DNA of 38,458 bases, taken from NCBI GenBank assembly GCA_020438905.1, contig JAGQTQ010000053.1, positions 1-38,458 of the forward strand, in the 5' to 3' direction. Of the stretch, positions 12,664 through 26,004 are shown piece after piece. A program made the position numbers and the translations under genes. Source of the DNA: Mycobacterium sp. Lineage in GTDB: Bacteria > Actinomycetota > Actinomycetes > Mycobacteriales > Mycobacteriaceae. A model generated the notes under the pieces. It saw only the letters and a list, made by a program, of their open reading frames with translations. It was not told the origin of the DNA and ran no database searches. Positions within the stretch are counted from its first letter, which is position 1, and each line of letters opens with the position of its first letter.

Positions 12664-13053
12664 ATGGCCCGCGTGAAACGCGCACTCAACGCCCAGAAGA
12701 AACGCCGGACCGTACTCAAGGCGTCCAAGGGCTATCGCGGCCAGCGGTCCCGGCTGTACCGCAAAGCCAAAGAGCAGCAGCTGCACTCGCTGACCTACGC
12801 CTACCGCGACCGGCGTGCCCGCAAGGGTGAGTTCCGCAAGTTGTGGATCTCCCGGATCAACGCCGCGGCCCGCGCCAACGACATCACCTACAACCGGCTC
12901 ATCCAGGGTCTCAAGGCCGCCGGTGTGGAAGTCGACCGCAAGAATCTCGCCGAGATCGCCGTGAGCGACCCGGCGGCGTTCACCGCCCTGGTCGGGGTCG
13001 CCCGTGCCGCTCTGCCGGAGGATGTGAACGCTCCCTCCGGCGAAGCTGCGTGA
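12664..13053 (+). CDS. rplT: 50S ribosomal protein L20
   Basis: A 129-residue protein with the L20 signature start [19 protein letters not shown], then [16 protein letters not shown] and [20 protein letters not shown]. It binds 23S rRNA early in large-subunit assembly. In several bacteria it also represses this operon through the infC leader. It is preceded by GAAGAGGA, and its stop overlaps the GTG start of the next gene (GTGA at 13050-13053). Confidence 0.97.
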   Translation: MARVKRALNAQKKRRTVLKASKGYRGQRSRLYRKAKEQQLHSLTYAYRDRRARKGEFRKLWISRINAAARANDITYNRLIQGLKAAGVEVDRKNLAEIAVSDPAAFTALVGVARAALPEDVNAPSGEAA

Positions 13054-13832
13054 GACTGCTCTCCGAGCGATCCTCTCGCGTCACCGACGCGGTCAAACTG
13101 CAACGCCGTGCCGGGCGGAACGCCACGGGCCGGTTCCTCGCCGAGGGGCCGAACCTGATCGAGGCGGCCGCCCGGCACGGGCTTATCGAGACGGTGTTCG
13201 CCACCGAAGCCGCCGAACACCGCTACCGCCCGATGCTCGGCGATCTTGAGGTATGCACGGTCTCCGAGCGCGCGATGAAGGCGCTCTCGGAGACCGTCAC
13301 TCCGGCCGGTCTGGTCGCCGTCTGCAGACTTCCCGGAGCGACCCTGGATGCCGTCCTGGCCGGGGGTCCCGCGTTGATCGCGGTGGCCGCCGATCTCTCC
13401 GACCCCGGCAACGCGGGGACGCTGATCCGGCTGGCCGAGGCCATGGGCGCGGCCGCTGTGGTGCTGGCCGGTGATTCCGTCGACCCCTACAACGCCAAGT
13501 GCGTGCGGTCCTCGGCGGGCAGCATCTTCTCCATTCCCGTTGTGACGGAGGCCGACGCGGTCGACGTGATCGGCCGGTTGCGCCGCGCGGGGCTACAGGT
13601 ACTGGCCACAACCCTGGACGGGGATCTCAGCCTCGACGACGCCGGGGAGATGCTGGCCCGTCCGACCGCGTGGGTCCTCGGCTCCGAGGCGCGCGGACTT
13701 CCCTCAGATCTCGCGGCCCTGGCCGATCGGCGGGTGACCATCCCGATGTCGGGGGGCGTCGACAGCCTGAACGTGGCCGTCGCGGCAGCGGTCTGTCTCT
13801 ATCAGAGCGCGCGGGCCCAGCGCCGCGGCTAG
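13050..13832 (+). CDS. tsnR: TrmH/SpoU-family RNA 2'-O-methyltransferase (TsnR-like)
   Basis: A 260-residue SPOUT methyltransferase. An N-terminal substrate-binding part ([14 protein letters not shown]) is followed by the knotted SAM domain: [20 protein letters not shown], then [31 protein letters not shown] and [20 protein letters not shown]. It is expected to methylate a ribose 2'-OH in rRNA or tRNA. The gene at this locus in M. tuberculosis is named tsnR, after thiostrepton-resistance methylase, but the target here is unproven. GTG 13050 overlaps the rplT stop, so it is coupled to ribosomal protein synthesis. A longer upstream frame is antisense-type noise within rplT. Confidence 0.92.
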   Translation: MRLLSERSSRVTDAVKLQRRAGRNATGRFLAEGPNLIEAAARHGLIETVFATEAAEHRYRPMLGDLEVCTVSERAMKALSETVTPAGLVAVCRLPGATLDAVLAGGPALIAVAADLSDPGNAGTLIRLAEAMGAAAVVLAGDSVDPYNAKCVRSSAGSIFSIPVVTEADAVDVIGRLRRAGLQVLATTLDGDLSLDDAGEMLARPTAWVLGSEARGLPSDLAALADRRVTIPMSGGVDSLNVAVAAAVCLYQSARAQRRG

Positions 13833-13842
13833 GACGGCCGAG

Positions 13843-13857
13843 GGCGGGGTGCCCGCC
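13843..13857 (+). terminator. Possible hairpin after tsnR
   Basis: Stem GGCGGG / CCCGCC with loop GTG lies 10 bases after the tsnR stop. No T tract follows. It is placed correctly to end the infC operon but is weak as an intrinsic terminator. Confidence 0.3.
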
Positions 13858-13887
13858 GTCGCACTGCCGGGCACTCGGGACGTGCCT

Positions 13888-13893
13888 TAGTCT
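13888..13893 (+). promoter_or_regulatory. -10 of an apparently leaderless adenylate cyclase mRNA
   Basis: TAGTCT ends six bases before the GTG at 13900. This spacing puts the transcription start on the start codon. Leaderless mRNAs beginning with ATG or GTG are common in mycobacteria. No ribosome site is visible. Confidence 0.5.
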
Positions 13894-13899
13894 GGCCGG

Positions 13900-14808
13900 G
13901 TGGACGTCGAGGCGAGCGGCGAGCGCGCCGGCCCCGGCGGCCCGGTCGAGGTCGGTCCCGTCGAAAAGGGCCGGGGCTATCCGGGCCGGAGTCCCGCGGC
14001 CTGGTTCCGCAACACCAACCACAACCCGGGCGTCGTGGCCGCGATCAGGAAGGCCCGCCGGGCGCTGCCCGGTGACCCCGATTTCGGCGACCCGCTGTCG
14101 ACGTCGGGACAGGGCTCGGTTCGCGCCGCGGCCCGCGCCGCGCACCGCTTCATCGGCGATCGTGCCGCCGCGACGCGGGAGGTCAGCCTGGCGGGTCTGC
14201 AGGTCTGGCAGGCGCTGGCCGAACGGGTGGCCGGCCGGCCGGTCAACGCCGAGGTCACCATCGTGTTCACCGACCTCGTCGGATTCTCGGACTGGTCGTT
14301 GCAGGCCGGGGACGAATCAACGCTGCGGTTGTTGCGGCGGGTGGCCCAGGCCGCCGAACCGGCGATGCTGGATTCCGGCGGTCATATCGTCAAACGAATG
14401 GGTGACGGGATGATGGCCACGTTCGCCGAACCGGCGACCGCGGTCCGCGCCACACTGGCGGCCCTGGATGCCGTCGACGCCGTCGAGGTCGAGGGCTACA
14501 CGCCGCGGATGCGGGCCGGCGTCCACACCGGCCGCCCGCAGCGGATCGGCGGGGACTGGTTGGGCGTCGACGTCAACATCGCCGCCCGGGTCATGGAGCG
14601 TGCCGCGCACGGCGGTCTGATCGCTTCCCAGGCGACGCTGGGGCGCATCACCCCGGATCAATGGGAGCCGCTCGGCGTGGCGGCCGAGAAGGTGCGCCGC
14701 CAGGTGTTCGCGCCGCGTCAGCCGGGGGTGCCGGCCGACCTTGTGGTCTACCGGCTCACCCGGCGTATCGAGACGGGGGAGTCCGAGGCTCCGGCCAGCG
14801 GCACCTAG
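13900..14808 (+). CDS. Class III adenylate cyclase, Rv1647-like
   Basis: A 302-residue cytosolic protein. The N-terminal ~110 residues are a helical region seen in mycobacterial cyclases (WFRNTNHNPGVVAAIRKARR). The cyclase homology domain spans roughly 115-290. Metal ligands are Asp125 in VFTDLVGFSDW and Asp169 in KRMGDGMMATF. The lysine in HIVKRMGDG and the aspartate in LGVDVNIAARVM fit ATP selection. Asn226 and Arg230 are the transition-state residues. All catalytic residues are present, so it should make cAMP as a homodimer. Position between tsnR and pheS matches Rv1647. GTG 13900 is chosen because of the promoter spacing. Confidence 0.9.
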   Translation: MDVEASGERAGPGGPVEVGPVEKGRGYPGRSPAAWFRNTNHNPGVVAAIRKARRALPGDPDFGDPLSTSGQGSVRAAARAAHRFIGDRAAATREVSLAGLQVWQALAERVAGRPVNAEVTIVFTDLVGFSDWSLQAGDESTLRLLRRVAQAAEPAMLDSGGHIVKRMGDGMMATFAEPATAVRATLAALDAVDAVEVEGYTPRMRAGVHTGRPQRIGGDWLGVDVNIAARVMERAAHGGLIASQATLGRITPDQWEPLGVAAEKVRRQVFAPRQPGVPADLVVYRLTRRIETGESEAPASGT

Positions 14809-14838
14809 CAGCCGACGGGGCAGCCGACGGGGCAGCCG
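14809..14838 (+). repeat. 12-base tandem repeat, 2.5 copies
   Basis: CAGCCGACGGGG occurs twice in direct succession and is followed by a partial copy (CAGCCG), right after the cyclase stop, in the gap between convergent genes. It may be slippage-generated; no function is evident. Confidence 0.75.
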
Positions 14839-14863
14839 GCGTGCGCTGACGGCGGGTGTCGAC

Positions 14864-16444
14864 TCAGACGAACTCCTCGGCGCAGGACTCGATCCAGTCC
14901 GACAGCCACGCCTCCGGTGGGCACTCGAGCAGTTCGCAGGGCATCAGCCACTCATAGATCTCGGCGTAGCTTCCGCTGCGGTAGGAGTCGATGCGGCGGT
15001 TGAGCATGGCCGGGGTCAGTTCACCGAAACCGTCGAGGCCCATCGAGGCGACCATCTGGGCGGCACTGGCTACCGTGCCGCGCTGGAAATTGGCCACCCG
15101 CTCGATCTTGTCCGGCACGTACAGGGCGCGCGCCAGGCCCGGGTCCTGGGTGGCCACCCCGGCAGGGCAGCGGTTGGTGTGGCATTTCATCGCCTGGATG
15201 CAGCCCACCGCGAACATCATCGCGCGAGCGGCCAGGGTGAAGTCCGCGCCCTGGATGACGCGGGTGACGATGTCGGCGCCGGTGGCGACCTTCCCGGAGG
15301 CGCCGACCTTGATGTGCTGACGTAGCCCGGTGCCGACCAGACAGTTGTGCACCAGCATCAGCCCCTCGGTCAGCGGCATGCCGATATGGTCCTCGAACTC
15401 CTGCGGGGCTGCCCCGGTCCCGCCCTCGGAGCCGTCGACGATGATGAAGTCCGGGGTGACACCGGTCTGCAACATCGCCTTGCAGATGGACAGGAACTCC
15501 GTGCGGGCGCCGATGCAGAGCTTGAAGCCGATCGGCTTGCCGCCGGACAGGCTGCGCAGGGTGGCGATGAAGTGCACCAGTTCCAACGGGGTGGTGAAGG
15601 CGGTGTGCGCCGGCGGGGAAACCACGGTCTGTCCGACCGGCACTCCGCGGGTCGCGGCGATCTCCTCGGTCACCTTGGCACCGGGCAGGACACCGCCGAG
15701 CCCGGGCTTTGCCCCTTGGGAAAGCTTGATCGAGATGGCCTTGACGACCGGCATCGCCGCCTTCTCCCGGAAGAGCTCCGGATCGAAGTGTCCATCGGCG
15801 GTCCGGCAGCCGAAATAGCCCGAGCCGATTTCCCAGATCAGGTCACCGCCGTGCTTGAGGTGATAGGGGCTGATCCCGCCCTCGCCGGTGTCGTGGGCGA
15901 AACCGCCCTTGGCGGCGCCGCCGTTGAGGGCCTCGATCGCATTGGCAGACAGCGCCCCGAAACTCATCGCCGAGACGTTGAGCAGCGCTATGTCATAAGG
16001 CTGGCTGCAGTCCGGACCGCCGAGGCGCACCCTCGGGGCCAGATCGGTGGCGATCCGGGCGCGCAGGGAGTGTCGCAGGAACTCGTAACCGACGGCGTTG
16101 ACGTCGCGCTCGGTACCGAACGGCTCGTCGCCCTTGGTCCCCTTGGCCCGGCTGTAGACCATGTCCCGGGTTTCCCGGTCGAACGGAGCCCCGTCGGTGT
16201 TCGACTCGACGAAATACTGATAGATCTCCGGGCGGATCCGCTCTGCGATCCAGCGGGCGTGGCCGAGGATCGGGTAGGCCCGCAGGATCGAATGGCGGGT
16301 CTGGATCAGGTCCCAGGTGCCCAGGCCCGTCAGGGCGGCCAGCACCGCCGCGAGCACCCACCACGCGCTGTCCAGCGTGACGGCAAGCGCGGCCGCAGCG
16401 ATCGCCGCCGCCCCCACCGCCCCCACGACCAAAGCTCTGAGCAT
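14864..16444 (-). CDS. FMN-binding glutamate synthase-like membrane protein
   Basis: A 526-residue protein. Two hydrophobic segments at the N-terminus (ALVVGAVGAAAIAAAALAV and AWWVLAAVLAALTGLGTWDL) suggest membrane anchoring. The rest is the FMN barrel of glutamate synthase. Seen motifs are NVSAMSFGALSANAIEALN, GEGGISPYHL, SIKLSQGAKPGLGG, DGSEGGTGAAP and the 3Fe-4S motif CX5CX4C in CIQAMKCHTNRC. The glutaminase domain of full GltB is missing, so it is unlikely to make glutamate from glutamine alone. The electron donor and substrate are unknown. Start ATG 16444 has AAGGGA six bases upstream. It diverges from pheS and converges with the cyclase. Confidence 0.88.
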   Translation of the reverse strand: MLRALVVGAVGAAAIAAAALAVTLDSAWWVLAAVLAALTGLGTWDLIQTRHSILRAYPILGHARWIAERIRPEIYQYFVESNTDGAPFDRETRDMVYSRAKGTKGDEPFGTERDVNAVGYEFLRHSLRARIATDLAPRVRLGGPDCSQPYDIALLNVSAMSFGALSANAIEALNGGAAKGGFAHDTGEGGISPYHLKHGGDLIWEIGSGYFGCRTADGHFDPELFREKAAMPVVKAISIKLSQGAKPGLGGVLPGAKVTEEIAATRGVPVGQTVVSPPAHTAFTTPLELVHFIATLRSLSGGKPIGFKLCIGARTEFLSICKAMLQTGVTPDFIIVDGSEGGTGAAPQEFEDHIGMPLTEGLMLVHNCLVGTGLRQHIKVGASGKVATGADIVTRVIQGADFTLAARAMMFAVGCIQAMKCHTNRCPAGVATQDPGLARALYVPDKIERVANFQRGTVASAAQMVASMGLDGFGELTPAMLNRRIDSYRSGSYAEIYEWLMPCELLECPPEAWLSDWIESCAEEFV

Positions 16445-16524
16445 TTCTGATCCCTTACCTCGATGGGCGGGCCGAGGCCGCCCTCGGCGGCGAATTGCCC
16501 GCGAGGCGTCATTCTGGCATCACC

Positions 16525-16530
16525 TATGAT
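16525..16530 (+). promoter_or_regulatory. Candidate -10 of pheST
   Basis: TATGAT lies 71 bases before the pheS start, giving a leader of about 65 bases with an AAGGAGGG ribosome site at 16585-16592. The leader is too short and lacks the features for a T-box. Confidence 0.5.
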
Positions 16531-16586
16531 CTCCAGGTCGGCACTTCAGTCACACCCGTGCCGCCGGAAAATCCCAGGCCAGCTAA

Positions 16587-17648
<1,062 letters not shown>

Positions 17649-20138
17649 ATGAGGCTTCCTTACAGTTGGCTGCGCGAGGTGGTGCAGGCCGGTGCTCCGG
17701 GGTGGGATGCCGACCCGGCCGATCTCGAGCAGGCCCTGATCCGGGTCGGCCACGAGGTGGAGGACGTCATCACCCTCGGCCCGGTCAGCGGGCCGCTGCG
17801 CGTGGGGCGGGTCAGCGGTATCGAGGAACTCACCGAGTTCAAGAAGCCGATCAGAGCCTGCACCGTGGACGTGGGGGCCGCGGATCCGCAGGACATCGTC
17901 TGCGGGGCGACGAACTTCGCGGTCGGCGATCTCGTGGTGGTGGCGCTTCCCGGCGCGGTCCTGCCGGGCGACTTCCGGATCGCCTCCCGCAAGACCTATG
18001 GACGCACCTCCGACGGGATGATCTGTTCTGCGGCCGAACTGGGCCTGGGGACGGACCATTCCGGCATCCTGGTGTTGCCGCCGGGCACCGCGGAACCGGG
18101 CGCCGACGCGATCGCCCTGCTGGGCCTCGACGATGTGGTCTTCGACCTCGCGGTCACCCCGGACCGCGGCTACTGCATGTCGGTGCGCGGTATCGCCCGG
18201 GAGATCGCATGCGCCTACGACCTGCACTTCGTCGATCCCGCGGACATCGCACCGCTGCCCGTGGAAGGCCCGGCGCTGCCGGTCACCGTCCAGCCCGGCA
18301 CCGGGGTCATGCGATTCGCGCTGCGCCCGGTCACCGGCATCGACCCCGGCGCGCAGTCGCCGTGGTGGCTGCGCCGCCGGCTCATGCTCTCGGGCATCCG
18401 GCCGATCTCGCCGGCCGTCGACGTCACCAACTACGTGATGCTGGAGCTCGGCCATCCGATGCACGCCCACGACAGCGGTCGGATCCGCGGGGACTTCGCG
18501 GTTCGGTTCGCCCACCCGGGGGAGACGGTCGTCACCCTCGATGATGTCGAACGCCGACTTGACCCGGGCGACGTGCTGATCGTCGACGACGTGGCCGTCG
18601 CGGCCATCGGCGGGGTGATGGGTGCGGGTACCACCGAGATCGACGCGAACACCACCGACGTGCTGCTAGAGGCGGCGGTGTGGGATCCGGCCGCCGTCTC
18701 CCGGACGATCCGGCGGCTGCATCTGGTCAGCGAGGCCGGCCGGCGTTACGAGCGCTCGGTCGACCCGGCCGTCTCGGTGGCCGCCATCGACCGGTGTGCG
18801 GCGCTACTGGCCGAGATCGCCGGGGGCACGGTGCAACCCAGGCTCACCGACTGGCGGGGCGATCCGCCGCGCGACGATTTCTCGCCGCCGCCGGTGCGGA
18901 TGGCCGTCGACCTGCCCGACCGCGTTGCGGGGGTGACCTACCCGGACGGGGCGACGGTGCGCCGCCTGACCCAGATCGGGGCACGGGTGCAGGCCGGCCA
19001 GGGCGCCGAACTGGTCGTCACCCCGCCCAGCTGGCGGCCCGATATCGTCCAGCCCGCCGACCTCGTCGAAGAGGTGCTGCGCCTGGAGAGCCTCGACGTG
19101 ATCCCCTCGGTGCTGCCGGCCGCCCCCGCCGGCCGCGGGCTGACACCCGAGCAGAAGCGCCGCCGGGCGATCGGCAAGGCCCTGGCGTTGTCCGGGTTCG
19201 TCGAGGTGCTGCCGACGCCGTTCCTTCCGGCCGGGGTGTTCGACCAGTGGGGACTGTCCGCGCAGGATCCGCGCCGGGCCACCGCCGCGGTGCTCAATCC
19301 GCTGGAGGCCGACCGGCCGGAGCTGGCCACCACATTGCTGCCCGCGCTGTTGGAGGCGTTGTCGCGCAACGTCTCCCGTGGATTCGGCGATGTCGCCCTG
19401 TTCTCCGTGGCGCAGGTGGTGCGGCCCACCGAGGACACCCGTGCGGTCGAGCGGATCCCCACCCACCGCCGGCCGACCGATGCCGAGATCGCGTTGCTGG
19501 ACTCCTCGCTGCCGCACCAGCCGGTGCACGTCGGTGCGGTGTTGTGCGGTCTGCGTGAGCCGCGGGGACCGTGGGGCCCGGGCCGGCCGGTGGAAGCCGC
19601 CGATGCTTTCGAGGCGGTGCGGGTGATCGCCCGCGCCTGCGGGGTGGAGGTCACCCTGCGCCCGGCTCGGCATCTGCCGTGGCATCCGGGGCGTTGCGCC
19701 GAGGTGCTCGTCGACTCGGTGGTGGTCGGCCACGCCGGGCAACTGCATCCCGGCGTCGTCGAGCGCTCCGGCCTGCCGAAGGGCAGCTGTGCGGTGGAAC
19801 TCGACCTCGACGCCGTCGGAATCGTGGAGTCCCTGCCTGCGCCGCGGGTATCGCCGTTCCCGGCGGTGTTCCAGGACTTGAGTGTGGTCGTCAAGGGCGA
19901 GGTGTCAGCCCAGGACGTCATCGACGCGGTGCGTGACGGGGCCGGGGATCTGCTGGAGGACGTGGCCCTGTTCGACGTCTACACCGGCCCGCAGGTCGGG
20001 GAGGGCCGCAAGTCGCTGACGTTGGCGCTGCGTTTCCGTGCCGCCGACCGGACCCTCGCGGAGGCCGAGGCCAGCTCGGCCCGCGATGCGGCACTGGCAC
20101 GGGCCGCGGAACTGCTTGGCGCTCGGTTACGCAGCTGA
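17649..20138 (+). CDS. pheT: Phenylalanyl-tRNA synthetase beta subunit
   Basis: An 829-residue subunit of usual length. Domains in order are a tRNA-binding OB domain (residues ~40-150, [20 protein letters not shown]), B3/B4 editing domain ([19 protein letters not shown]), B5 DNA-binding-like domain near 415-490, catalytic-like core, and a C-terminal ferredoxin-fold anticodon-binding domain (~735-829, [14 protein letters not shown], then [19 protein letters not shown]). It edits mischarged tyrosine and binds the tRNA. ATG 17649 directly follows the pheS stop, so the two subunits are coupled. It ends 6 bases before the stop of the convergent HNH gene. Confidence 0.97.
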   Translation: MRLPYSWLREVVQAGAPGWDADPADLEQALIRVGHEVEDVITLGPVSGPLRVGRVSGIEELTEFKKPIRACTVDVGAADPQDIVCGATNFAVGDLVVVALPGAVLPGDFRIASRKTYGRTSDGMICSAAELGLGTDHSGILVLPPGTAEPGADAIALLGLDDVVFDLAVTPDRGYCMSVRGIAREIACAYDLHFVDPADIAPLPVEGPALPVTVQPGTGVMRFALRPVTGIDPGAQSPWWLRRRLMLSGIRPISPAVDVTNYVMLELGHPMHAHDSGRIRGDFAVRFAHPGETVVTLDDVERRLDPGDVLIVDDVAVAAIGGVMGAGTTEIDANTTDVLLEAAVWDPAAVSRTIRRLHLVSEAGRRYERSVDPAVSVAAIDRCAALLAEIAGGTVQPRLTDWRGDPPRDDFSPPPVRMAVDLPDRVAGVTYPDGATVRRLTQIGARVQAGQGAELVVTPPSWRPDIVQPADLVEEVLRLESLDVIPSVLPAAPAGRGLTPEQKRRRAIGKALALSGFVEVLPTPFLPAGVFDQWGLSAQDPRRATAAVLNPLEADRPELATTLLPALLEALSRNVSRGFGDVALFSVAQVVRPTEDTRAVERIPTHRRPTDAEIALLDSSLPHQPVHVGAVLCGLREPRGPWGPGRPVEAADAFEAVRVIARACGVEVTLRPARHLPWHPGRCAEVLVDSVVVGHAGQLHPGVVERSGLPKGSCAVELDLDAVGIVESLPAPRVSPFPAVFQDLSVVVKGEVSAQDVIDAVRDGAGDLLEDVALFDVYTGPQVGEGRKSLTLALRFRAADRTLAEAEASSARDAALARAAELLGARLRS

Positions 20139-20144
20139 TCTGCG

Positions 20145-21536
20145 CTACCCGGGTTCGTCTTCGTCGGGTCGGAGGATTTTTTCGGGGTGGTGGTAGAGGT
20201 TGATGCGGTTCTGGCCGCGGTCGAGGTGGGGTGGGGGGATCCATTCGGTTCGGTTGTCGCTGGGGCGTTTTCGGGTGGTCCAGCCGGTGGGGGTGTCGTT
20301 GACGAGTCGGTTGTCGGGGCCGCAGGCCAGGGTGAGTTCGTCGATGTCGGTGTTGCCGCCGTGTTGCCAGTCCCGTTGGGCGTGGTGGACCTGGGTGTGG
20401 GAGGCCGGGGCGGTGCAGTCGGGTTTGGTGCAGCCCCGTTCCAGGGCGTGCAGGGCCAGGCGTTGTCCGGGGCTGGCGGTGCGCCGGGTGCGCCCGTAGT
20501 AGAGCTGGATCTCCCGCGGATTGTGAAACAGCAGCAGGTAGGGGTGGACCCCGCCGGCGGCCATCCGCAGCAGGGTCGGGATCGGGATCTGGGTGCCGCC
20601 GCCGGTCTGGGCCCGCCCGGTGGCCGCGTTCAGATCGGCCAGGGTGGCTGTCGCCACGATGGTGACCGGTAGCCCGTTGTGTTGGCCGAGCTTGCCGGAG
20701 GCCAGCATGGCCCGGCACACGGTAGTCAGCGCGTCGTGGGTGCGTTGCGGGGCGGTGCGGGTGTCGGCGCTGATCTGGGCCTGTGAAGGGGTGCCGTCAA
20801 CACACGGGTCGGCGTCGTCGGGGTTGCAGTAGCCGGGGGCGGCGAGTTTGGCGAACACGGCGTCCAGCGCGGCGCGCAGTTCCGGGTCGACCCAGCCCGA
20901 GAGCTTGCTCATGCCGTCGAGTTCCTGTCGCCCGATCGTCAGGCCGCGTTTGCGGGCGTGCTCGCGGTCGTCATCCAGTGTGCCGTCCTGGTCGAGGTAG
21001 CCCATCAGCTGGCGGGCGACCTTGCGCAGCCCTTCCGGGGTCAACCCGCCGGCGATCTGCCCCAACTGGGATTCGGCGTCGGTGCGGGTGCCCGGGTCGA
21101 CGTCCGCCGGCAGGTGGGCCAGGAAATCCCGGATCACCGCCACATGCTCGGCCCCGATCTCCCCACGCGCCTGCGCTGCCGCAGTGGCCGGCAGCTCAGG
21201 TTCCAGCGGGTCACCGGTCACGGTCCGACGGGTTCCGAGCTGGGTGGCCTCGGCCAGCCGTCGGCCGGCGTCGGCACCGCTGATCCCCAGCCGGTTTTTC
21301 AGCACGACCCGCCACGACTTGGCGCCCATCTCCACCGCAGTCGACCGGCTTTGCAGGTGGGTGACCAGCGCATGCTCCACGGCGGGTTGGCGGCGCCGGT
21401 GGATTTCCAGCCGGTCGAGTGTCTCCAGAACCTGCAAGGCGTCGAGGGCATGAACCGGCAGCGAAGCCAGCTTCGCCCACGCCGCGTCGAGCTCATCCAG
21501 AGCGGTCATCACCGCCTCCACGTCCACCATCGCCAT
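20145..21536 (-). CDS. 13E12-family protein: DUF222 domain plus HNH nuclease
   Basis: A 463-residue member of the mycobacterial 13E12 repeat family. The N-terminal ~330 residues are DUF222 (VMTALDELDAAWAKLASLPV, GVSGADAGRRLAEATQLG-like region). The C-terminal HNH domain has the paired cysteines CTKPDC, the VHH core (HTQVHHAQRDWQHGGNTDID) and LACGPDNRLVND. The nuclease residues look complete. The frame is open upstream past 21536, but ATG 21536 is chosen because a -10 within a perfect SOS box sits seven bases upstream, giving a leaderless mRNA. Family members are multi-copy, DNA-damage induced in M. tuberculosis, and often treated as repeats; their role is unknown. It lies between pheT and argC, where M. 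tuberculosis has a PE_PGRS gene. Confidence 0.88.
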   Translation of the reverse strand: MAMVDVEAVMTALDELDAAWAKLASLPVHALDALQVLETLDRLEIHRRRQPAVEHALVTHLQSRSTAVEMGAKSWRVVLKNRLGISGADAGRRLAEATQLGTRRTVTGDPLEPELPATAAAQARGEIGAEHVAVIRDFLAHLPADVDPGTRTDAESQLGQIAGGLTPEGLRKVARQLMGYLDQDGTLDDDREHARKRGLTIGRQELDGMSKLSGWVDPELRAALDAVFAKLAAPGYCNPDDADPCVDGTPSQAQISADTRTAPQRTHDALTTVCRAMLASGKLGQHNGLPVTIVATATLADLNAATGRAQTGGGTQIPIPTLLRMAAGGVHPYLLLFHNPREIQLYYGRTRRTASPGQRLALHALERGCTKPDCTAPASHTQVHHAQRDWQHGGNTDIDELTLACGPDNRLVNDTPTGWTTRKRPSDNRTEWIPPPHLDRGQNRINLYHHPEKILRPDEDEPG

Positions 21537-21539
21537 AAT

Positions 21540-21555
21540 TCGAACACTAGTTCGA
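21540..21555 (-). promoter_or_regulatory. LexA SOS box controlling the 13E12 gene
   Basis: TCGAAC ACTA GTTCGA is a perfect match to the mycobacterial SOS box TCGAAC-N4-GTTCGA. It ends three bases before the ATG. The minus strand has TAGTGT (complement of 21544-21549) in its centre, a -10 set seven bases before the ATG. Bound LexA would therefore cover the promoter. Confidence 0.88.
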
Positions 21556-21637
21556 TACTCCGACAGAAACCGGCGACCGCCGCGTGGGCCGTTCATTTGT
21601 GGCCACCTCCTGACGCGGGATCCGTTTCGGGAGCGCA

Positions 21638-21653
21638 TGAGTATTAAGTTGCA
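21638..21653 (+). promoter_or_regulatory. Weak second ARG box upstream of argC
   Basis: TGAGT-ATTAAG-TTGCA is an imperfect inverted repeat whose start is 22 bases upstream of the main ARG box. This is near the one-turn-pair spacing of tandem ArgR operators in other bacteria. Weaker than the main site. Confidence 0.35.
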
Positions 21654-21657
21654 AATG

Positions 21658-23941
<2,284 letters not shown>

Positions 23942-23945
<4 letters not shown>

Positions 23946-24814
23946 CGATCACCACCAACACCAAGGCGGCCGTTCTGGCCGAGGCGCTTCCGTGGCTCAA
24001 GGCGCTGAACGACAAGATCGTGGTGGTCAAGTACGGCGGCAACGCCATGACCGACGACAAGCTCAAGGCAGCGTTCGCCGCCGACATGGTGTTCCTGCGC
24101 AATGTCGGTATCCACCCCGTCGTGGTGCACGGGGGCGGACCGCAGATCAGCGCCATGCTCAAAAGACTCGGCATCCCCGGAGAGTTCCGGGGCGGCTTCC
24201 GCGTCACCACACCCGAGGTGCTCGACGTGGCCAGAATGGTGCTCTTCGGCCAGGTCGGCCGGGAGTTGGTGAACCTTATCAACGCCCACGGCCCCTACGC
24301 GGTCGGCATCACCGGCGAGGACGCCCACCTTTTCACCGCGGTGCGGCGCAGCGTCTCGGTCGACGGTGTGGACACCGACATCGGCTTGGTCGGCGACGTC
24401 GAAACGGTCAACACCGAGGCGATCCGCGACCTCATCACGGCCGGACGGATCCCGGTCGTCTCGACCATCGCCCCCGATAGCGGCGGCGTGGTCTACAACA
24501 TCAACGCCGACACCGCGGCCGCCGGTCTCGCCGCCGCGCTGGGCGCGGAGAAGTTGCTGATGCTCACCGACGTGGAAGGGCTCTACACCCGGTGGCCGGA
24601 TCGCGACTCTTTGGTCAGCGAGATCGACACCGCTGCTTTGACCCAACTGCTGCCGAGGCTCGAAGAGGGCATGGTGCCCAAGATCGAGGCCTGCCTGCGG
24701 GCGGTGGGGGCCGGGGTGCCCAGCGCCCACGTCATCGATGGACGGGTCGAGCACTGTGTGCTCGTCGAGTTGTTCACCGACGAGGGCACCGGCACGAAGG
24801 TGGTGCACGGGTGA
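23942..24814 (+). CDS. argB: Acetylglutamate kinase
   Basis: A 290-residue amino-acid kinase that phosphorylates N-acetylglutamate. Glycine-rich phosphate-binding motifs are [12 protein letters not shown] and [12 protein letters not shown]. Further family blocks are [10 protein letters not shown], the [20 protein letters not shown] segment and [12 protein letters not shown]. The hexameric forms of this enzyme are inhibited by arginine; a ~20-residue N-terminal helix ([18 protein letters not shown]) typical of them is present, so feedback control is likely. It is coupled to argJ (ATGA) and argD (GTGA). Confidence 0.97.
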
Positions 24815-26004
24815 GCGAACCCAACCTGATCGAACCCAATCTCCTTGAACGCTGGCGGGCCGTCATGATGGACAACTACGGCACCCCGCCGCTGGCACTG
24901 GCCGAAGGGGACGGAGCCCTCGTCACCGACGTCGACGGCAGGACCTATCTGGATCTGCTCGGCGGTATCGCGGTCAACGTTCTCGGACACCGCCACCCGG
25001 CCGTCATCGACGCCGTCACAGCCCAACTGGGTATCCTTGGACACGTCTCCAACCTCTATGCGACCGAACCCGGTGTCGCGCTCGCCGAGGCACTGGTCGG
25101 GCGTCTGGGGGCACCGGCACGTGCCTTCTTCTGCAACTCCGGAGCCGAGGCCAACGAGGTAGCCTTCAAAATCACCCGTCTGACCGGCCGCACCAAAATC
25201 GTTGCCGCACAGGGTTCTTTCCACGGTCGCACCATGGGTGCCCTGGCGCTCACCGGTCAGCCCGCCAAGCAGGAGCCCTTCAGACCGCTGCCCGGATACG
25301 TCACCCACGTTCCCTACGGGGACGTCGCCGCGCTGGAGGCTGCGGTCGCCGACGACACCGCCGCGGTGTTTCTCGAACCGATCATGGGGGAGGGCGGCGT
25401 GGTCGTCCCGCCGGACGGATATCTGGCGGCGGCGCGGTCGATCACCAGCCGTCGCGGCGCGCTGCTGGTCCTCGACGAGGTGCAGACCGGGGTCGGGCGA
25501 ACCGGCGACTTCTTCGCCCATCAGCACGACGGGGTCACTCCGGACATCGTCACCCTCGCCAAGGGACTGGGCGGGGGACTGCCGATCGGGGCCTGTCTGG
25601 CCGTCGGCGCAGCAGCCGATTTGATGACGCCGGGGCTGCACGGCAGCACATTCGGCGGGAATCCGGTCTGCGCAGCCGCCGCTCTGGCCGTGCTGCGGGT
25701 CCTCGACGAGGAGGATCTGATCAACCGCGCCGGTGAACTCGGCAAGACGCTGCGCCGCGGCATCGAGTCGATGAAGCATCCCGTGATCGATCATGTGCGG
25801 GGGCGTGGCCTGCTGTGCGGCGTGGTGCTCGGCGCGCCTCAGGCCAAAGCGGTCGAGACGGCCCGCGACGCGGGATTCCTGGTCAACGCCGCAGCCCCTG
25901 ACGTCATCCGGTTGGCGCCGCCGCTGATCATCACCGGACGGCAGGTCGACGACTTCCTCGCCGCGCTGCCCGGGATTCTCGATTCCGCGGGAGCGCCGGC
26001 ATGA
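24811..26004 (+). CDS. argD: Acetylornithine aminotransferase
   Basis: A 397-residue class III PLP aminotransferase converting acetylglutamate semialdehyde to N-acetylornithine. Motifs are [18 protein letters not shown], the [16 protein letters not shown] block, [14 protein letters not shown], and the PLP lysine in [17 protein letters not shown] 24811 overlaps the argB stop and is preferred to the much longer open frame inside argB. Its stop overlaps an ATG (ATGA at 26001-26004), the usual arrangement with argF; here that ATG opens only a 10-codon frame. Confidence 0.96.
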   Translation: MSEPNLIEPNLLERWRAVMMDNYGTPPLALAEGDGALVTDVDGRTYLDLLGGIAVNVLGHRHPAVIDAVTAQLGILGHVSNLYATEPGVALAEALVGRLGAPARAFFCNSGAEANEVAFKITRLTGRTKIVAAQGSFHGRTMGALALTGQPAKQEPFRPLPGYVTHVPYGDVAALEAAVADDTAAVFLEPIMGEGGVVVPPDGYLAAARSITSRRGALLVLDEVQTGVGRTGDFFAHQHDGVTPDIVTLAKGLGGGLPIGACLAVGAAADLMTPGLHGSTFGGNPVCAAAALAVLRVLDEEDLINRAGELGKTLRRGIESMKHPVIDHVRGRGLLCGVVLGAPQAKAVETARDAGFLVNAAAPDVIRLAPPLIITGRQVDDFLAALPGILDSAGAPA

